From Anaerolineales bacterium UBA6055 (GTDB lineage: Bacteria; Chloroflexota; Anaerolineae; Aggregatilineales; Phototrophicaceae): 64,000 nucleotides of DNA. The position numbers and the translations under genes are program-made. Position 1 is the stretch's first letter. Each line of letters starts with the position of its first letter. A model generated the notes under the pieces. The model had not been told where the DNA came from, made no database searches, and saw only the letters and a list, made by a program, of their open reading frames with translations. This document shows, piece after piece, positions 26,151 through 35,422 of the stretch. The stretch spans positions 1-64,000 of the forward strand of contig DIYL01000005.1 in the NCBI GenBank assembly GCA_002428985.1, written 5' to 3'.

Positions 26151-26360
26151 CGCTTTTTGATTTGGGCTATAATGACTGATGTTGTGTTATCTGACACAGT
26201 ACCTTACCAATATTGATTAGGACGATTGAGATGGAATTGATTGTTATCCGGCATGGGCAAAGTTATGTAAACTTAGGCAATTGGGACGACCTTGATACGA
26301 TGGACACCGCGTTGACAGACCTCGGGCATCAACAGGCAGGTGCTTTGCGCGATTGGTTGA
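26151..26360 (+). repeat. Tandem-duplicated promoter and 5' gene segment, copy 2
   Basis: Partner of 25341-25550 at a constant offset of 810 bp, with TATAAT at 26168-26173. The high identity of this part compared with the rest of the genes points to recent gene conversion or an incomplete duplication. Confidence 0.85.
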
Positions 26361-26875
26361 TTGAAAATGATAAATCGGCAGATACGCTATATGTCAGCAC
26401 AATGAAACGAACGCGTGAAACAGGAGATTATGTCGCCGAGGCCTTAAAACTCAAGCCGATATATGATGATCGTATCCGTGAGGTGGGGAACTCGTATTTG
26501 GACGGACAACCTATTGATGAAGCTGATTTGCCTCGTTCATTTCTCAGGAATCGTGCGACACAATTCACACCAATCGTAACGGATGTTGATAATGCTGAAA
26601 GTTGGATGCACTTTCGGATTCGGGTTGGTCAGTTTGTTGAAGGCTTGGTTGAAAAGTACCAGAAAGAGACGGTGTATGTGGTTGCGCATGGTGGTGTCAT
26701 CATGGCGATGTTTGAGAATTTGTTTGGCGTTGGTATGCATCGCAATAGTTGTGATTTGCACACCTATAATACAGGGTGGGTGCGCTTCAAATACCGAGGA
26801 TCAAAATTTGCGGATTGGACATTATACGAGTACAACCGCGTTGATCATCTCATTCTAGCAGGGTTGATGTATTAG
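26231..26875 (+). CDS. Histidine phosphatase family protein, copy 2
   Basis: 214 residues from the ATG at 26231 (TAGGA 8 nt upstream). It keeps the RHG motif (VIRHGQSYVN), the Arg in VSTMKRTRETGDY, and the second His in YVVAHGGVIMAM. The N-terminal 43 residues are nearly identical to copy 1; beyond this the proteins diverge clearly but remain alignable to the end. A shared promoter and operator-like repeat suggest both copies respond to the same signal. What substrate difference, if any, the divergent part makes is unknown. Confidence 0.9.
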   Translation: MELIVIRHGQSYVNLGNWDDLDTMDTALTDLGHQQAGALRDWLIENDKSADTLYVSTMKRTRETGDYVAEALKLKPIYDDRIREVGNSYLDGQPIDEADLPRSFLRNRATQFTPIVTDVDNAESWMHFRIRVGQFVEGLVEKYQKETVYVVAHGGVIMAMFENLFGVGMHRNSCDLHTYNTGWVRFKYRGSKFADWTLYEYNRVDHLILAGLMY

Positions 26876-26964
26876 AGTAGTTTTATACGGTTTCCCTACG
26901 TAACGACCCAAGATAACTTGAATCGTGTTATTGTCGGTTTGCAGTTGATGCAAGGGAGACAATT

Positions 26965-29091
26965 ATGCGATACATCATGATAATCCTGTTACTTGTTTGC
27001 GCTAGCTATAGTGTGATGGCTCAAGAGAAGGTCCATACATTGCAAGTTGGTGATACATTTGCTAGCCTCACCGAGACTTATGACACATGCCGTGAAGCGA
27101 TTATTTATGAAAATGACCTCGCGCTAAACGGCATATACTCCAAATATTATTTTCTTGAAGTTGGGACTGAGCTTATTATTCCACCAAAAGTGGCTTGTGA
27201 TAATTTGCCAGTAGAAGGCTATCACACAGTTACCGAAGGAGAAACGGCTTACAGTATTCTTGTTAAATACAGGTACCCGCACGGCTTTGTTTCTATAATG
27301 ACATCTGATGATACTGAAATTCCTATTTTGATGGATACTGATCTGAATGTGGGAGATACTTTAAAAGTCGGCAATTTGTGGCATTATCTGTCAACTACAC
27401 AAGAACTATGGGTTTTTGAAGATGTTGCTGAATTCTTTCAAAGTGTACATGTACTGCAAGCACACGATAGCCTAGATCAATTAGCTGAACAGTATCGCAC
27501 ATGTCGTGAAGCTATTATCTGGGAAAATCAGCTTGTTTTACCACGACAATCATCTGTTGGGTATAGGGTGGATGCTGGAGATACTTTAATCATCCCGCCA
27601 GCAACTGCGTGTGACTTGCTACCGACTGGTTTGTATACAGTGACTCTTGATGAGCCAATGACCCAAAGGCAACTTATGACTCGGTATCAGTTATATCCAA
27701 GTACATATTACCTGGCTAATGAACCGCAAGTCGGATTGTTGCCGATTGGTACAGAGCAGAATATTATGGATATTCAATCTATGTTTTTAGCTCCATATGA
27801 TTTGATTGTTGAAACGGAAAGTGTTGAGGCGACAATTCATACTGTAGCAGTGGGTGATACATTTACAATGCTTGAAGCACAGTATAATACGTGTGCTGAA
27901 GCGATTCTATATGCGAATGAGATACTCCAACGCACAAGCTCACTAAATCCCACATTTATTATTAAAGCTGGTACACAAATAACTATTCCTCCTGCTAGTC
28001 AATGCGATGAGATTCCGAGTGACCCACTTGTATATACGTTGAAACAAGGTGATACATTGTGGGATATTGCTTATCTATACAACACAACTATTGATGCGAT
28101 TATTGAAACAAGCATTCATTCAGATGAAAGCCCCCTTAGCCTACTCGAGCCATCTGATCTTGAAAAACTGAACTATGATAAATTTGGCGTTGAGTATGTA
28201 TTTGTAATACCCAATCAATCTGGATATTTTGACTTGCGTCATAATGACCGTTTGTTGGTTTATACAGACTATGATCGTATTGAATATGTCTCGGCAAGTA
28301 TATCTCTGTCAGAAGCTTCCCAATGCTACGGTGTAGATGAATTAGAGTTGATGCAATTGAATGGGCTGGATTCTGTGCCGTTCACAGGTGGATCATTGAT
28401 TATTCCAGATCCACAACATGATTGTATTTTGCAACCTGTTTATGGTGCTTTAGGCACTCACGCTTGTTATGATCGACCTCTTGAGCAAATCGTTGAGCTA
28501 CCTCAACACGTAACTCGATTAATGGCCCCTTTGGATAACACAGGAGATCGTTATTGTTATCCCAGACATTTTGTTTATGAGGTTCTTTTCGAGAACGAGC
28601 ATGTGATCTTACATGATAGAACATCCGGTACAGACCTTGGAAAAAGTGGCGAACCATGGACTCTATCAATGGATATGATTAATTATTGCTTCCGGCATGA
28701 TAAAGATGCCTTGCGGGATGTTACATGGGAAACTTATGATGCGTCGATTGTTCCTCCGGATGATGATATCACTGTGTTTGCTTTACCGGAACACATCACA
28801 TGCAATCGTGAAATGTTTAATGATTACTATGTGTATCGTGTACGAAACCTTGACCGCTTGACTCATATTGCAAAGGCTTATGGCACACATCCTGATTTAA
28901 TCGCACAAGCCAACAACCTCAGTAATCCGAATTTGATTTATGTTGGGCAATATCTACTTATCCCGACTCCAACATTCCCTCATTTACTACAACTAGCGGG
29001 TGGGTTTATCGGCTTGATTCTTGCTGTGATTGGTTTACGTCGTGTTTTACGTCGGCGCACACAGAAAGTTAAACGGAAATCGAAGTCGTAA
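26965..29091 (+). CDS. Multi-LysM surface protein with C-terminal membrane anchor, copy 1
   Basis: 708 residues. Signal peptide MRYIMIILLLVCASYSVMAQ, about eight LysM-like units (for example HTLQVGDTFASLTETYDTC, YTLKQGDTLWDIAYLYNTT and a canonical last one ending YVGQYLLIPTP), then one transmembrane helix (LAGGFIGLILAVIGL) and a basic tail RRVLRRRTQKVKRKSKS. LysM domains bind glycans containing N-acetylglucosamine. Several units here carry paired cysteines (DTCREAI ... ACDxLP), suggesting disulfide-stabilised LysM folds, a feature not usual in bacterial LysM. No hydrolase domain is seen. GGGAGA lies 8 nt before the ATG. A paralogue follows 50 nt downstream, probably in one operon. Confidence 0.83.
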   Translation: MRYIMIILLLVCASYSVMAQEKVHTLQVGDTFASLTETYDTCREAIIYENDLALNGIYSKYYFLEVGTELIIPPKVACDNLPVEGYHTVTEGETAYSILVKYRYPHGFVSIMTSDDTEIPILMDTDLNVGDTLKVGNLWHYLSTTQELWVFEDVAEFFQSVHVLQAHDSLDQLAEQYRTCREAIIWENQLVLPRQSSVGYRVDAGDTLIIPPATACDLLPTGLYTVTLDEPMTQRQLMTRYQLYPSTYYLANEPQVGLLPIGTEQNIMDIQSMFLAPYDLIVETESVEATIHTVAVGDTFTMLEAQYNTCAEAILYANEILQRTSSLNPTFIIKAGTQITIPPASQCDEIPSDPLVYTLKQGDTLWDIAYLYNTTIDAIIETSIHSDESPLSLLEPSDLEKLNYDKFGVEYVFVIPNQSGYFDLRHNDRLLVYTDYDRIEYVSASISLSEASQCYGVDELELMQLNGLDSVPFTGGSLIIPDPQHDCILQPVYGALGTHACYDRPLEQIVELPQHVTRLMAPLDNTGDRYCYPRHFVYEVLFENEHVILHDRTSGTDLGKSGEPWTLSMDMINYCFRHDKDALRDVTWETYDASIVPPDDDITVFALPEHITCNREMFNDYYVYRVRNLDRLTHIAKAYGTHPDLIAQANNLSNPNLIYVGQYLLIPTPTFPHLLQLAGGFIGLILAVIGLRRVLRRRTQKVKRKSKS
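27034..27201 (+). repeat. Near-identical LysM coding tract, copy 1
   Basis: 168 bp covering the first LysM unit; it matches 29211-29378 with 5 differences by my count, far closer than the central parts of the two genes. Confidence 0.85.
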
Positions 29092-29141
29092 TCAGAAACT
29101 GTTTAGTGAATTTGTTTGAGCCATCAATAATGGAGGGATGA

Positions 29142-31316
29142 ATGCGATATATTATCTTGCTTATAATAGTTATCAATGTGGTTTATCTAACCCATGCTCA
29201 AGAGACAATCCATACATTGCAAGTTGGTGATACATTTGCTAGCCTCACCGAGACTTATGATACATGCCGTGAAGCGATTATTTATGAAAATGACCTCGCG
29301 CTAAACGGCATATACTCCAAATACTATTTTCTTGAAGTCGGGACTGAGCTTATCATCCCACCAAAAGTGGCTTGTGATTACCTTCCCACGGAATTGTATA
29401 TAACTGTGGGACGAGATGAAACAACATATCAGATTCTTGCAAAGTATCGTTATCCTAGGACGTGGATTCAAAAATCGGTTGGACAAGCGGATGGTCGTGT
29501 AAAGTGGGAGAAGGTTACGTTAAATGATACCCTGCAACGTGGGGATTATTTGAGGTTCTCATCACACTATTTTTTGAATACAACACAAGAATTATATGTT
29601 ATTGACCAATCAACTGTATTCCAACAGATTGAACATACACTTCAGATAGGTGATACATTAGATGCATTGACAGAACACTACGATACTTGTCGTGAAGCTA
29701 TTATCTGGGTAAATCGCTTATATGTTCCACGTGAAGCATCTATTGGATATTTGCGGACAGAAGGCGACGTACTTATCATTCCACCCTCGAATGTTTGTGA
29801 TAGCTTACCACATGGCGCTTACACATTCACTCTAGACGAGTCAATGACACAAACACAGATTATTCAACGTTATCGACAATTTCCCTCTTATGCAACGTAT
29901 GAATTCTATCAAACTAATAGTCGACGTGCTGGAATACTAACCGCAGGTACTCGGCAAATAATTCCATACATTCATCATATGTTTTTGGCTAAACTTGATC
30001 TCATTGTTCAACCTGAAAATGTCGAGGACACTACACATATATTACAACAGGGGGACTCGTTCCGCGATTTGGCAGATCGCTATAATACGTGTGAAGATGC
30101 TATTTTATATGCTAATCCCAATCTTCAAAGAACGAGCTATAACGATCCATCGTATCAAGTCGAAGTTGGAACAGTGATTGATGTACCGCCTGCGAGTCAG
30201 TGTGACACACTACCTAATGATCCAATAATCTACATTGTTCAAGAAGGCGATACACTGTGGAGTATTGCACGTCAATATAGAACTTGGGTATCTCACATTG
30301 TGAATGCCAGTAAACATTCGCCATCCAGTTCGCTTTTTTACAATTATGACTTACTTGAAGACTATAATTTTATAGAACCTGGACTCATATTGATAATTCC
30401 TGAATCATCCTCGCAGTATCAAGTTCGACCATATCGTGAATATTTACTAGTTTATGACGATGATGATAAGATCGAACATTTCCCACAACGTAAATTAACA
30501 TTATCAGAGATTGCTCGTTGTTATGGTGCTGATCCGACACATCTAATGGAAGTAAATGGGCTTGAGACAAACCCTTATAACCTTTTTTATGGTGGGTCGC
30601 TGATAATTCCTGATGCACAACATAACTGTGTTTTGCATTATAAAGACAGCTTCAAAGTGGGTAGATTGGCCTGTTATACACAACCGCTTGAGGATATTGC
30701 GGGCTTGTTGATGGACACCACTGAACGACAAGTTGCCACCAATAATAATTCTGATGATTATTGTTATCATGCTCGAGATGTATACGATATGCTATTCAGC
30801 GAGTCATCTACTCCAGTTGTTGTATATGATCGATATATACGGAGCAATTATATTGAGTATGGAAACTCTGATGTTCCACGTATGTCAATGGATATGATTA
30901 GTTTCTGCTTTAGACATGATAGAGATGCAGTACGTGATGTGACCTACGAGATTTACGATGCGTCGATTGTTCCTCCGGATGACGATATTCGTATATATGC
31001 TTTGCCCCCGCATATAACATGTAATCAAGATATGTTTGATGACTACTATGTTTATCGTGTCCGCGCACATGATACGCTCAGCAATATTGCGAAAGCCTAT
31101 GATACACATCCGCAATTGATTGTATGGGCGAACAATCTAGAAAACCCTGACATTATTAGCGTTGGACAGTATCTGCTTATCCCCACACCAACATTCCCTC
31201 ATTTACTACAACTAGCGGGCGGATTCGTTGGCTTGGTGTTTGCTATGATTGGTTTACGTCGTGTTTTACGTCGGCGGACACAAAAAGTTAAACGAAAGCC
31301 GAAGACTGAAAGCTAA
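29142..31316 (+). CDS. Multi-LysM surface protein with C-terminal membrane anchor, copy 2
   Basis: 724 residues, same plan as its upstream paralogue: signal peptide (MRYIILLIIVINVVYLTHAQ), repeated LysM-like units with the DTCREAI/CDxLP cysteines, a canonical final LysM (NIAKAYDTHPQLIVWANNL ... LLIPTP), a transmembrane helix and a basic tail. The first LysM and the C-terminal anchor are almost identical to copy 1, the middle has diverged strongly. GGAGGG lies about 6 nt before the ATG. The 3' end of the gene is part of a 9-bp hairpin with the sequence after the stop. Confidence 0.83.
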   Translation: MRYIILLIIVINVVYLTHAQETIHTLQVGDTFASLTETYDTCREAIIYENDLALNGIYSKYYFLEVGTELIIPPKVACDYLPTELYITVGRDETTYQILAKYRYPRTWIQKSVGQADGRVKWEKVTLNDTLQRGDYLRFSSHYFLNTTQELYVIDQSTVFQQIEHTLQIGDTLDALTEHYDTCREAIIWVNRLYVPREASIGYLRTEGDVLIIPPSNVCDSLPHGAYTFTLDESMTQTQIIQRYRQFPSYATYEFYQTNSRRAGILTAGTRQIIPYIHHMFLAKLDLIVQPENVEDTTHILQQGDSFRDLADRYNTCEDAILYANPNLQRTSYNDPSYQVEVGTVIDVPPASQCDTLPNDPIIYIVQEGDTLWSIARQYRTWVSHIVNASKHSPSSSLFYNYDLLEDYNFIEPGLILIIPESSSQYQVRPYREYLLVYDDDDKIEHFPQRKLTLSEIARCYGADPTHLMEVNGLETNPYNLFYGGSLIIPDAQHNCVLHYKDSFKVGRLACYTQPLEDIAGLLMDTTERQVATNNNSDDYCYHARDVYDMLFSESSTPVVVYDRYIRSNYIEYGNSDVPRMSMDMISFCFRHDRDAVRDVTYEIYDASIVPPDDDIRIYALPPHITCNQDMFDDYYVYRVRAHDTLSNIAKAYDTHPQLIVWANNLENPDIISVGQYLLIPTPTFPHLLQLAGGFVGLVFAMIGLRRVLRRRTQKVKRKPKTES
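29211..29378 (+). repeat. Near-identical LysM coding tract, copy 2
   Basis: Partner of 27034-27201; same reading frame in both genes, so it is a protein-coding homogenised segment and not a mobile repeat. Confidence 0.85.
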
Positions 31317-31328
31317 CTATCTTCGGCT
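31297..31328. terminator. Hairpin at the end of the LysM operon
   Basis: Perfect 9-bp stem AGCCGAAGA / TCTTCGGCT that starts inside the last codons of the LysM gene and ends 12 nt past its stop. It lies between convergent genes; a U-run is missing, so termination is only probable. Confidence 0.5.
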
Positions 31329-31387
31329 CTGACCATTTGTATTTGAAATTGTGGGGCAATTTGAATGAAAATTTAATCGCTCTATGA

Positions 31388-31759
31388 CTATTGATTGATG
31401 TACGTGACGGCTTGATGTAGATTGGTGAAGATTGGGATTTTAATCCCATCTTGTTTTTTGATCCAATTGCTCAAGCTGGTTGTCCATTGATTTCCACCAA
31501 CAAAATATTGCTTCATGTTGGGTGCGAGTAAGTGCTCTGTCCGCCGTGATTGCATGGACTGTAACCATTTAATCATATCTGTAAAATCGATATCAATTTG
31601 GCTCAGATGATGAATCACATGAGCAGAGTCTGGTTCAAGTTCGTTACAAAATGGTGCAATTGTTTTGTTATACTCTGCCCAATGTTCAGTAATATCCATT
31701 TGTCCGATGTAGGTTACGACCATGATATTAGACTCTAATTGTTCAATCTTTAGTGGCAT
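31388..31759 (-). CDS. STAS/SpoIIAA-like small protein, subfamily B
   Basis: 123 residues from the ATG at 31759. The frame is open upstream to TTG at 31780, but AAAGAGA sits 6 nt before 31759 and the paralogue at 42244 aligns from this Met (MPLKIEQ against MSLTTKY). Alternating strands and helices, with AHVIHHLSQIDIDFTDMIKW in the middle and a motif NMKQYFVGGNQW shared with the paralogue (NIKQYFIGSDRW). The secondary-structure order fits a STAS/SpoIIAA-like fold, which usually serves in regulation by partner binding; no catalytic residues are apparent. This is my inference, not a certain family match. Monocistronic, convergent with the LysM operon. Confidence 0.6.
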   Translation of the reverse strand: MPLKIEQLESNIMVVTYIGQMDITEHWAEYNKTIAPFCNELEPDSAHVIHHLSQIDIDFTDMIKWLQSMQSRRTEHLLAPNMKQYFVGGNQWTTSLSNWIKKQDGIKIPIFTNLHQAVTYINQ

Positions 31760-31923
31760 GTTGTTCTCTTTTGGCATCAAGTTATTTCTTATAGCATAGC
31801 ATTAAATTGCGAGTGTATGACTTAAATTTATACAAATTAATTTTATTTTGAAAAAATGATATGTATTTGTAGCTAACAAGGTGATTAATCGACTAGAGAA
31901 CATACGAAAAATTAATTGTTGTG

Positions 31924-31932
31924 TGTTATACT
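31924..31932 (+). promoter_or_regulatory. Extended -10 promoter of the pyruvate dehydrogenase operon
   Basis: TGTTATACT fits the extended -10 TGnTATAAT with one change, 55 nt before the E1-alpha start. It overlaps the GTG at 31921 that opens the long frame, which argues for the downstream start at 31987. Confidence 0.5.
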
Positions 31933-31986
31933 AGGCGCGTTCTATACGGATTATTGATGAAATTAACTTGGTATAAAGGGGACTTT

Positions 31987-33018
31987 ATGGCATCACCAAA
32001 CAAAGAGATGCTTCTCGATTGGTACCGTCAGATGGTACTAATACGAGAGTTCGAAGAAACCTGCGCCCAGCTTTATGAAGAAAAGCGCATTACAGGCGTT
32101 TATATGCACCTGTATAGTGGTCATGAAGCGAGTGGTGTTGGCTCAATGGCGACCTTACGCGAAACCGACCATGTGATTACAGCATATCGTGATCATGGTA
32201 TTGCGCTGATTCTAGGAATGGACCCCGATGTGGTCATGGCAGAGATGATGGGTAAGAAAACAGGGTCGAGTGGCGGTAAAGGTGGGTCGATGCACCTTGC
32301 GTCGGCTGAACACAACTTCTGGGGCGGTTATGCGATTGTTGGTGGGCACTTGCCACTGGCAGCAGGTATTGCCCTTAAAGAACGCTACAAAGGTACAGAT
32401 AATGTTGTTATGACATATGTCGGCGATGGTGCGACCAATAACGGTTACTTCCATGAAGCCCTCAATATGAGCGCGATCTGGGATTTACCTGTCATCTGGA
32501 TTATCGAAAATAACGGTTATGCAATGGGTACAGAAGTTCATCGTGCAAGTGGTCAGGTGGAGCTCCATAGAAAAGCAGAAGCCTATGGCATCAAGAGTTT
32601 TGGACAGGTCAACGCACAAAATGCGATGGAAGTCTACAAAGTCGCTTCGGAAGCGGTCGAATATGCGCGTGAAAATGGCCCTGTTGTGATTGAGCATGTC
32701 ACTTATCGCTATCGTGGTCATGGTGTATCGGATAAACAATATGATACCCGTGATGATATGTCCGAAGAATTGCGTGACTGGATGGACAATAAAGAACCGA
32801 TCAACATCCTCCGCAATCACATTGAAAAGAAATACAAAAATGTTGAAGATATCCTCGCAAAACACGATGAAGATGCTAAAGCACTGGTTAAGAAATCAGT
32901 CGAGTTTGCTGAATCTAGTGAACTACCATCAACATACGAAGAATTGATGCGTAATCAATATGTCTCATCCGATTTGGTCTACAAGACCGATCACTCTATT
33001 GGTGCAGGGATTGACTAG
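31987..33018 (+). CDS. pdhA: Pyruvate dehydrogenase E1 component, alpha subunit
   Basis: 343 residues from ATG at 31987, with AAGGGGA 5 nt upstream; the frame extends to GTG at 31921, but this would place the promoter -10 box inside the gene. The thiamine-diphosphate/Mg2+ motif is GDGATNNGYFHEALNMSAIW ... IIENNGYAMG, and the substrate channel region is GGKGGSMHLASAEHNFWGG. E1 decarboxylates pyruvate and passes the acetyl group to the lipoyl arm of E2. A lone acetoin dehydrogenase function is possible in this family, but linkage to E1-beta and a full E2 favours pyruvate dehydrogenase. First gene of a three-gene operon. Confidence 0.93.
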   Translation: MASPNKEMLLDWYRQMVLIREFEETCAQLYEEKRITGVYMHLYSGHEASGVGSMATLRETDHVITAYRDHGIALILGMDPDVVMAEMMGKKTGSSGGKGGSMHLASAEHNFWGGYAIVGGHLPLAAGIALKERYKGTDNVVMTYVGDGATNNGYFHEALNMSAIWDLPVIWIIENNGYAMGTEVHRASGQVELHRKAEAYGIKSFGQVNAQNAMEVYKVASEAVEYARENGPVVIEHVTYRYRGHGVSDKQYDTRDDMSEELRDWMDNKEPINILRNHIEKKYKNVEDILAKHDEDAKALVKKSVEFAESSELPSTYEELMRNQYVSSDLVYKTDHSIGAGID

Positions 33019-33035
33019 TCAGACAAGGATTAACT

Positions 33036-34022
33036 ATGGCAGGTAGAAATTTGCCGATGCGGGAAGCAATCCGCAAGGCACTTATGGAAGAAATGCACCG
33101 TGATGAAGATGTCTTCGTTATGGGTGAAGAAGTTGCATATTGGCAAGGGACACACCGTGTTACACGGGGCTTTTTAGAGGAATTTGGCGAGAGACGTGTG
33201 CGTGATACCCCTATTAGTGAAATGGCAATCGGGGGTGTAGCTGTCGGTGCGGCAATGGCTGGTTTACGTCCGGTGGCAGAATTTATGACGATTAACTTCG
33301 CATTCCTCGCATTGGATGCGATTGTGAATCATGGCGGTAAAGTCCGATACTTCTTTGATGGAATGTTTAAAGTTCCGTTGGTGTTCCGTGCGGCGAGTGG
33401 TTGGGGTAATCAAGCGACTGCATCTCACTCACACACACCCGAACCTATTTTTGCGCACTTCCCCGGTGTATTTGTGGGTGCGCCATCCAATTCCATGGAT
33501 GCGTATGGGATGTTAAAAGCGTCGATTCGTGATGACAATCCTGTACTATTCACCGAAAGTATTGCGCTTTATCCTAAACCTGGACCGATGCCCGATGAGG
33601 ATGATACAGATTTCCTCATTCCGATTGGTAAGGGTGACATCAAACGCGAGGGCGCAGATGTAACGATCGTGTCTTATGCGCGTGGTATCGATTGGTCATT
33701 AGCGGCAGCGAAAAAACTCGAAAAAGAAGGTGTATCGGTAGAAGTCGTTGATCTACGCTGGTTGCGCCCACTTGATATGGATTTGGTTTATGAGAGCTTT
33801 AAGAAAACCAACCGCTGTGTGATTGTCGAAGAATCGCTCCCGATGTACAGTTTTGGTAGTGAGATTGCGGCATTGTTGCAAGAGAACATGTTTGATTATA
33901 TGGATGCTCCGATCAAACGCGTATCCGCAGAAGATGTTCCTTTGCCATATTCTAAAGATATTGAATTGCTCGCTCTCCCCAATGCAGATAAGGTCGTCAA
34001 TGCGGTGAAGGAGATACTCTAG
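33036..34022 (+). CDS. pdhB: Pyruvate dehydrogenase E1 component, beta subunit
   Basis: 328 residues, standard length. AAGGAT lies about 8 nt before the ATG, 17 nt after the stop of pdhA. Conserved regions: REAIRKALMEEMHRDEDVFV with VMGEEVAYWQG (the Glu that activates thiamine diphosphate), RVRDTPISEMAIGGVAVGAA and the C-terminal transketolase domain VEVVDLRWLRPLD. It forms the alpha2beta2 E1 heterotetramer with PdhA. Confidence 0.95.
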   Translation: MAGRNLPMREAIRKALMEEMHRDEDVFVMGEEVAYWQGTHRVTRGFLEEFGERRVRDTPISEMAIGGVAVGAAMAGLRPVAEFMTINFAFLALDAIVNHGGKVRYFFDGMFKVPLVFRAASGWGNQATASHSHTPEPIFAHFPGVFVGAPSNSMDAYGMLKASIRDDNPVLFTESIALYPKPGPMPDEDDTDFLIPIGKGDIKREGADVTIVSYARGIDWSLAAAKKLEKEGVSVEVVDLRWLRPLDMDLVYESFKKTNRCVIVEESLPMYSFGSEIAALLQENMFDYMDAPIKRVSAEDVPLPYSKDIELLALPNADKVVNAVKEIL

Positions 34023-34023
34023 A

Positions 34024-35286
34024 ATGGCACATGAAGTTAAACTAACGATGGATGGAATGCTCATCAACTGGTTAAAAGATGTTGGTGAGTCGGTATCTGC
34101 TAGTGATATTATCGCTGAATTCGAAGCTGATAAAGCAACGGTTGAAGTTGAAGCAGGTACAAATGGTACGATTCTTGAATTGCGTGGTGATTCTGGCGAT
34201 GAAATTGATGAAGGCGAGATTATCGCAGTCATCGGTGCTGAAGGTGAATCGGCAGCACCTGTGAGTGCGCCTGAACCAAAACAAGAGGCTGCACCTGTTG
34301 AAACCGAAGCTGCTCCGGCAAGCTCTAATGGTTCAAATGGCGCGTCTATGACGGCCGATGGTCGTATCAAAGCATCGCCACTGGCACGCCGTATTGCAGA
34401 AGACAAAGGGATTGACCTGAGTCTTGTCCCTGGTACGGGTCCGAGTGGACGTATTGTTAAATCCGATGTTGAAAACTTCGACCCATCGAAAGCAGTTGCA
34501 CCTGCTCGTGCGTCGGCACCGGCAAAAGAAAGCAAACCATCCGCTTCTGCTCCAGCTGCATCCTTGCAGACATGGGGTAAGACACCAGAAGAGGACGTAG
34601 AAATCCTCGAAATTAGCCGGATGCGTCGTGCAATTGCCGAAGGTACAATTAAGAGCAAGTCAGGTATACCGCACTTCTATGTGACAGTCGAAGTCGATGT
34701 TGAACCGATGTTGGCACTGCGCAAAGAAATCAATACAGGCTTAGCTGACGAAGGTATTAAAATCAGTGTCAATGATATGCTTATCAAAGCTTTGGCACTT
34801 GGTTTGAAGAAATTCCCGAACCTGAACACCCATTACTACGGTGATAAACTGGTACGTCACAAACGGGTGAATATCGGTATTTCGGTTGCATTGCCGGACA
34901 ATGGCCTTGTTAATGTTGTCTGTCATGATGCTGATAAAATTTCACTCAGTGAAATGGCAGTCAGCAATAAAGAAATGTATGACGATGTTCGCAATGGCAA
35001 AATCAAGTCAGAATATATCCGTGGTGGTACATTCACCATCAGTAACCTAGGTCCATTTAATGTTGTCGAATTCTCGGCGATTATTGATGCGCCACAAGCT
35101 GGTATTGTTGCGGTATCTTCATCGCGCAAAGTGCCTGTGGTATTAGACGATGGATCGCTCGGTGTTGGTATGCGAATGAACTTGACGCTCAGTGTTGATC
35201 ATCGTGTGAGCGATGGTGCTGAGGGTGCTAGTTATATGAACTACATTCGTGAACTCATCGAAAACCCAATGCGCTTGCTTGTATAG
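34024..35286 (+). CDS. pdhC: Dihydrolipoamide acetyltransferase (E2) of pyruvate dehydrogenase
   Basis: 420 residues, starting 1 nt after the pdhB stop. Residues 1-75 are a lipoyl domain with the lipoylated Lys in FEADKATVEVE (about Lys38). An Ala/Pro-rich linker follows, then a peripheral-subunit-binding domain (KASPLARRIAEDKGIDL ... SGRIVKSDV, about 120-155), a second flexible linker, and the catalytic core with the active site DHRVSDGAEGA (HxxxDG). The start of the lipoyl domain (LTMDGMLINWLKDVGESVSA) is slightly degenerate compared with the usual form. No E3 (dihydrolipoamide dehydrogenase) gene is in the window. A hairpin follows the stop. Confidence 0.95.
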   Translation: MAHEVKLTMDGMLINWLKDVGESVSASDIIAEFEADKATVEVEAGTNGTILELRGDSGDEIDEGEIIAVIGAEGESAAPVSAPEPKQEAAPVETEAAPASSNGSNGASMTADGRIKASPLARRIAEDKGIDLSLVPGTGPSGRIVKSDVENFDPSKAVAPARASAPAKESKPSASAPAASLQTWGKTPEEDVEILEISRMRRAIAEGTIKSKSGIPHFYVTVEVDVEPMLALRKEINTGLADEGIKISVNDMLIKALALGLKKFPNLNTHYYGDKLVRHKRVNIGISVALPDNGLVNVVCHDADKISLSEMAVSNKEMYDDVRNGKIKSEYIRGGTFTISNLGPFNVVEFSAIIDAPQAGIVAVSSSRKVPVVLDDGSLGVGMRMNLTLSVDHRVSDGAEGASYMNYIRELIENPMRLLV

Positions 35287-35295
35287 CTCTTCTTC

Positions 35296-35328
35296 CAGTG
35301 GCTCGGTTGGAAATTTACTGAGCCACTG
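35296..35328 (+). terminator. Terminator-like hairpin after pdhC
   Basis: Perfect 9-bp stem CAGTGGCTC / GAGCCACTG with a 15-nt loop, 10 nt after the stop. The trailing sequence is AT-rich without a clean U-run. Confidence 0.6.
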
Positions 35329-35422
35329 ATAAATCTTCCTCACATACCTCACATAACTAGCATGCCTCATTTAAAGCCGTTACAATTATTCTTGGTATCA
35401 ACTTGGGACAAGGCGAAGAACA

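Noticed and set aside
31921..31986. 22-residue extension of E1-alpha
   Set aside because: The extended -10 promoter overlaps the would-be start, and a strong ribosome site serves the ATG at 31987.
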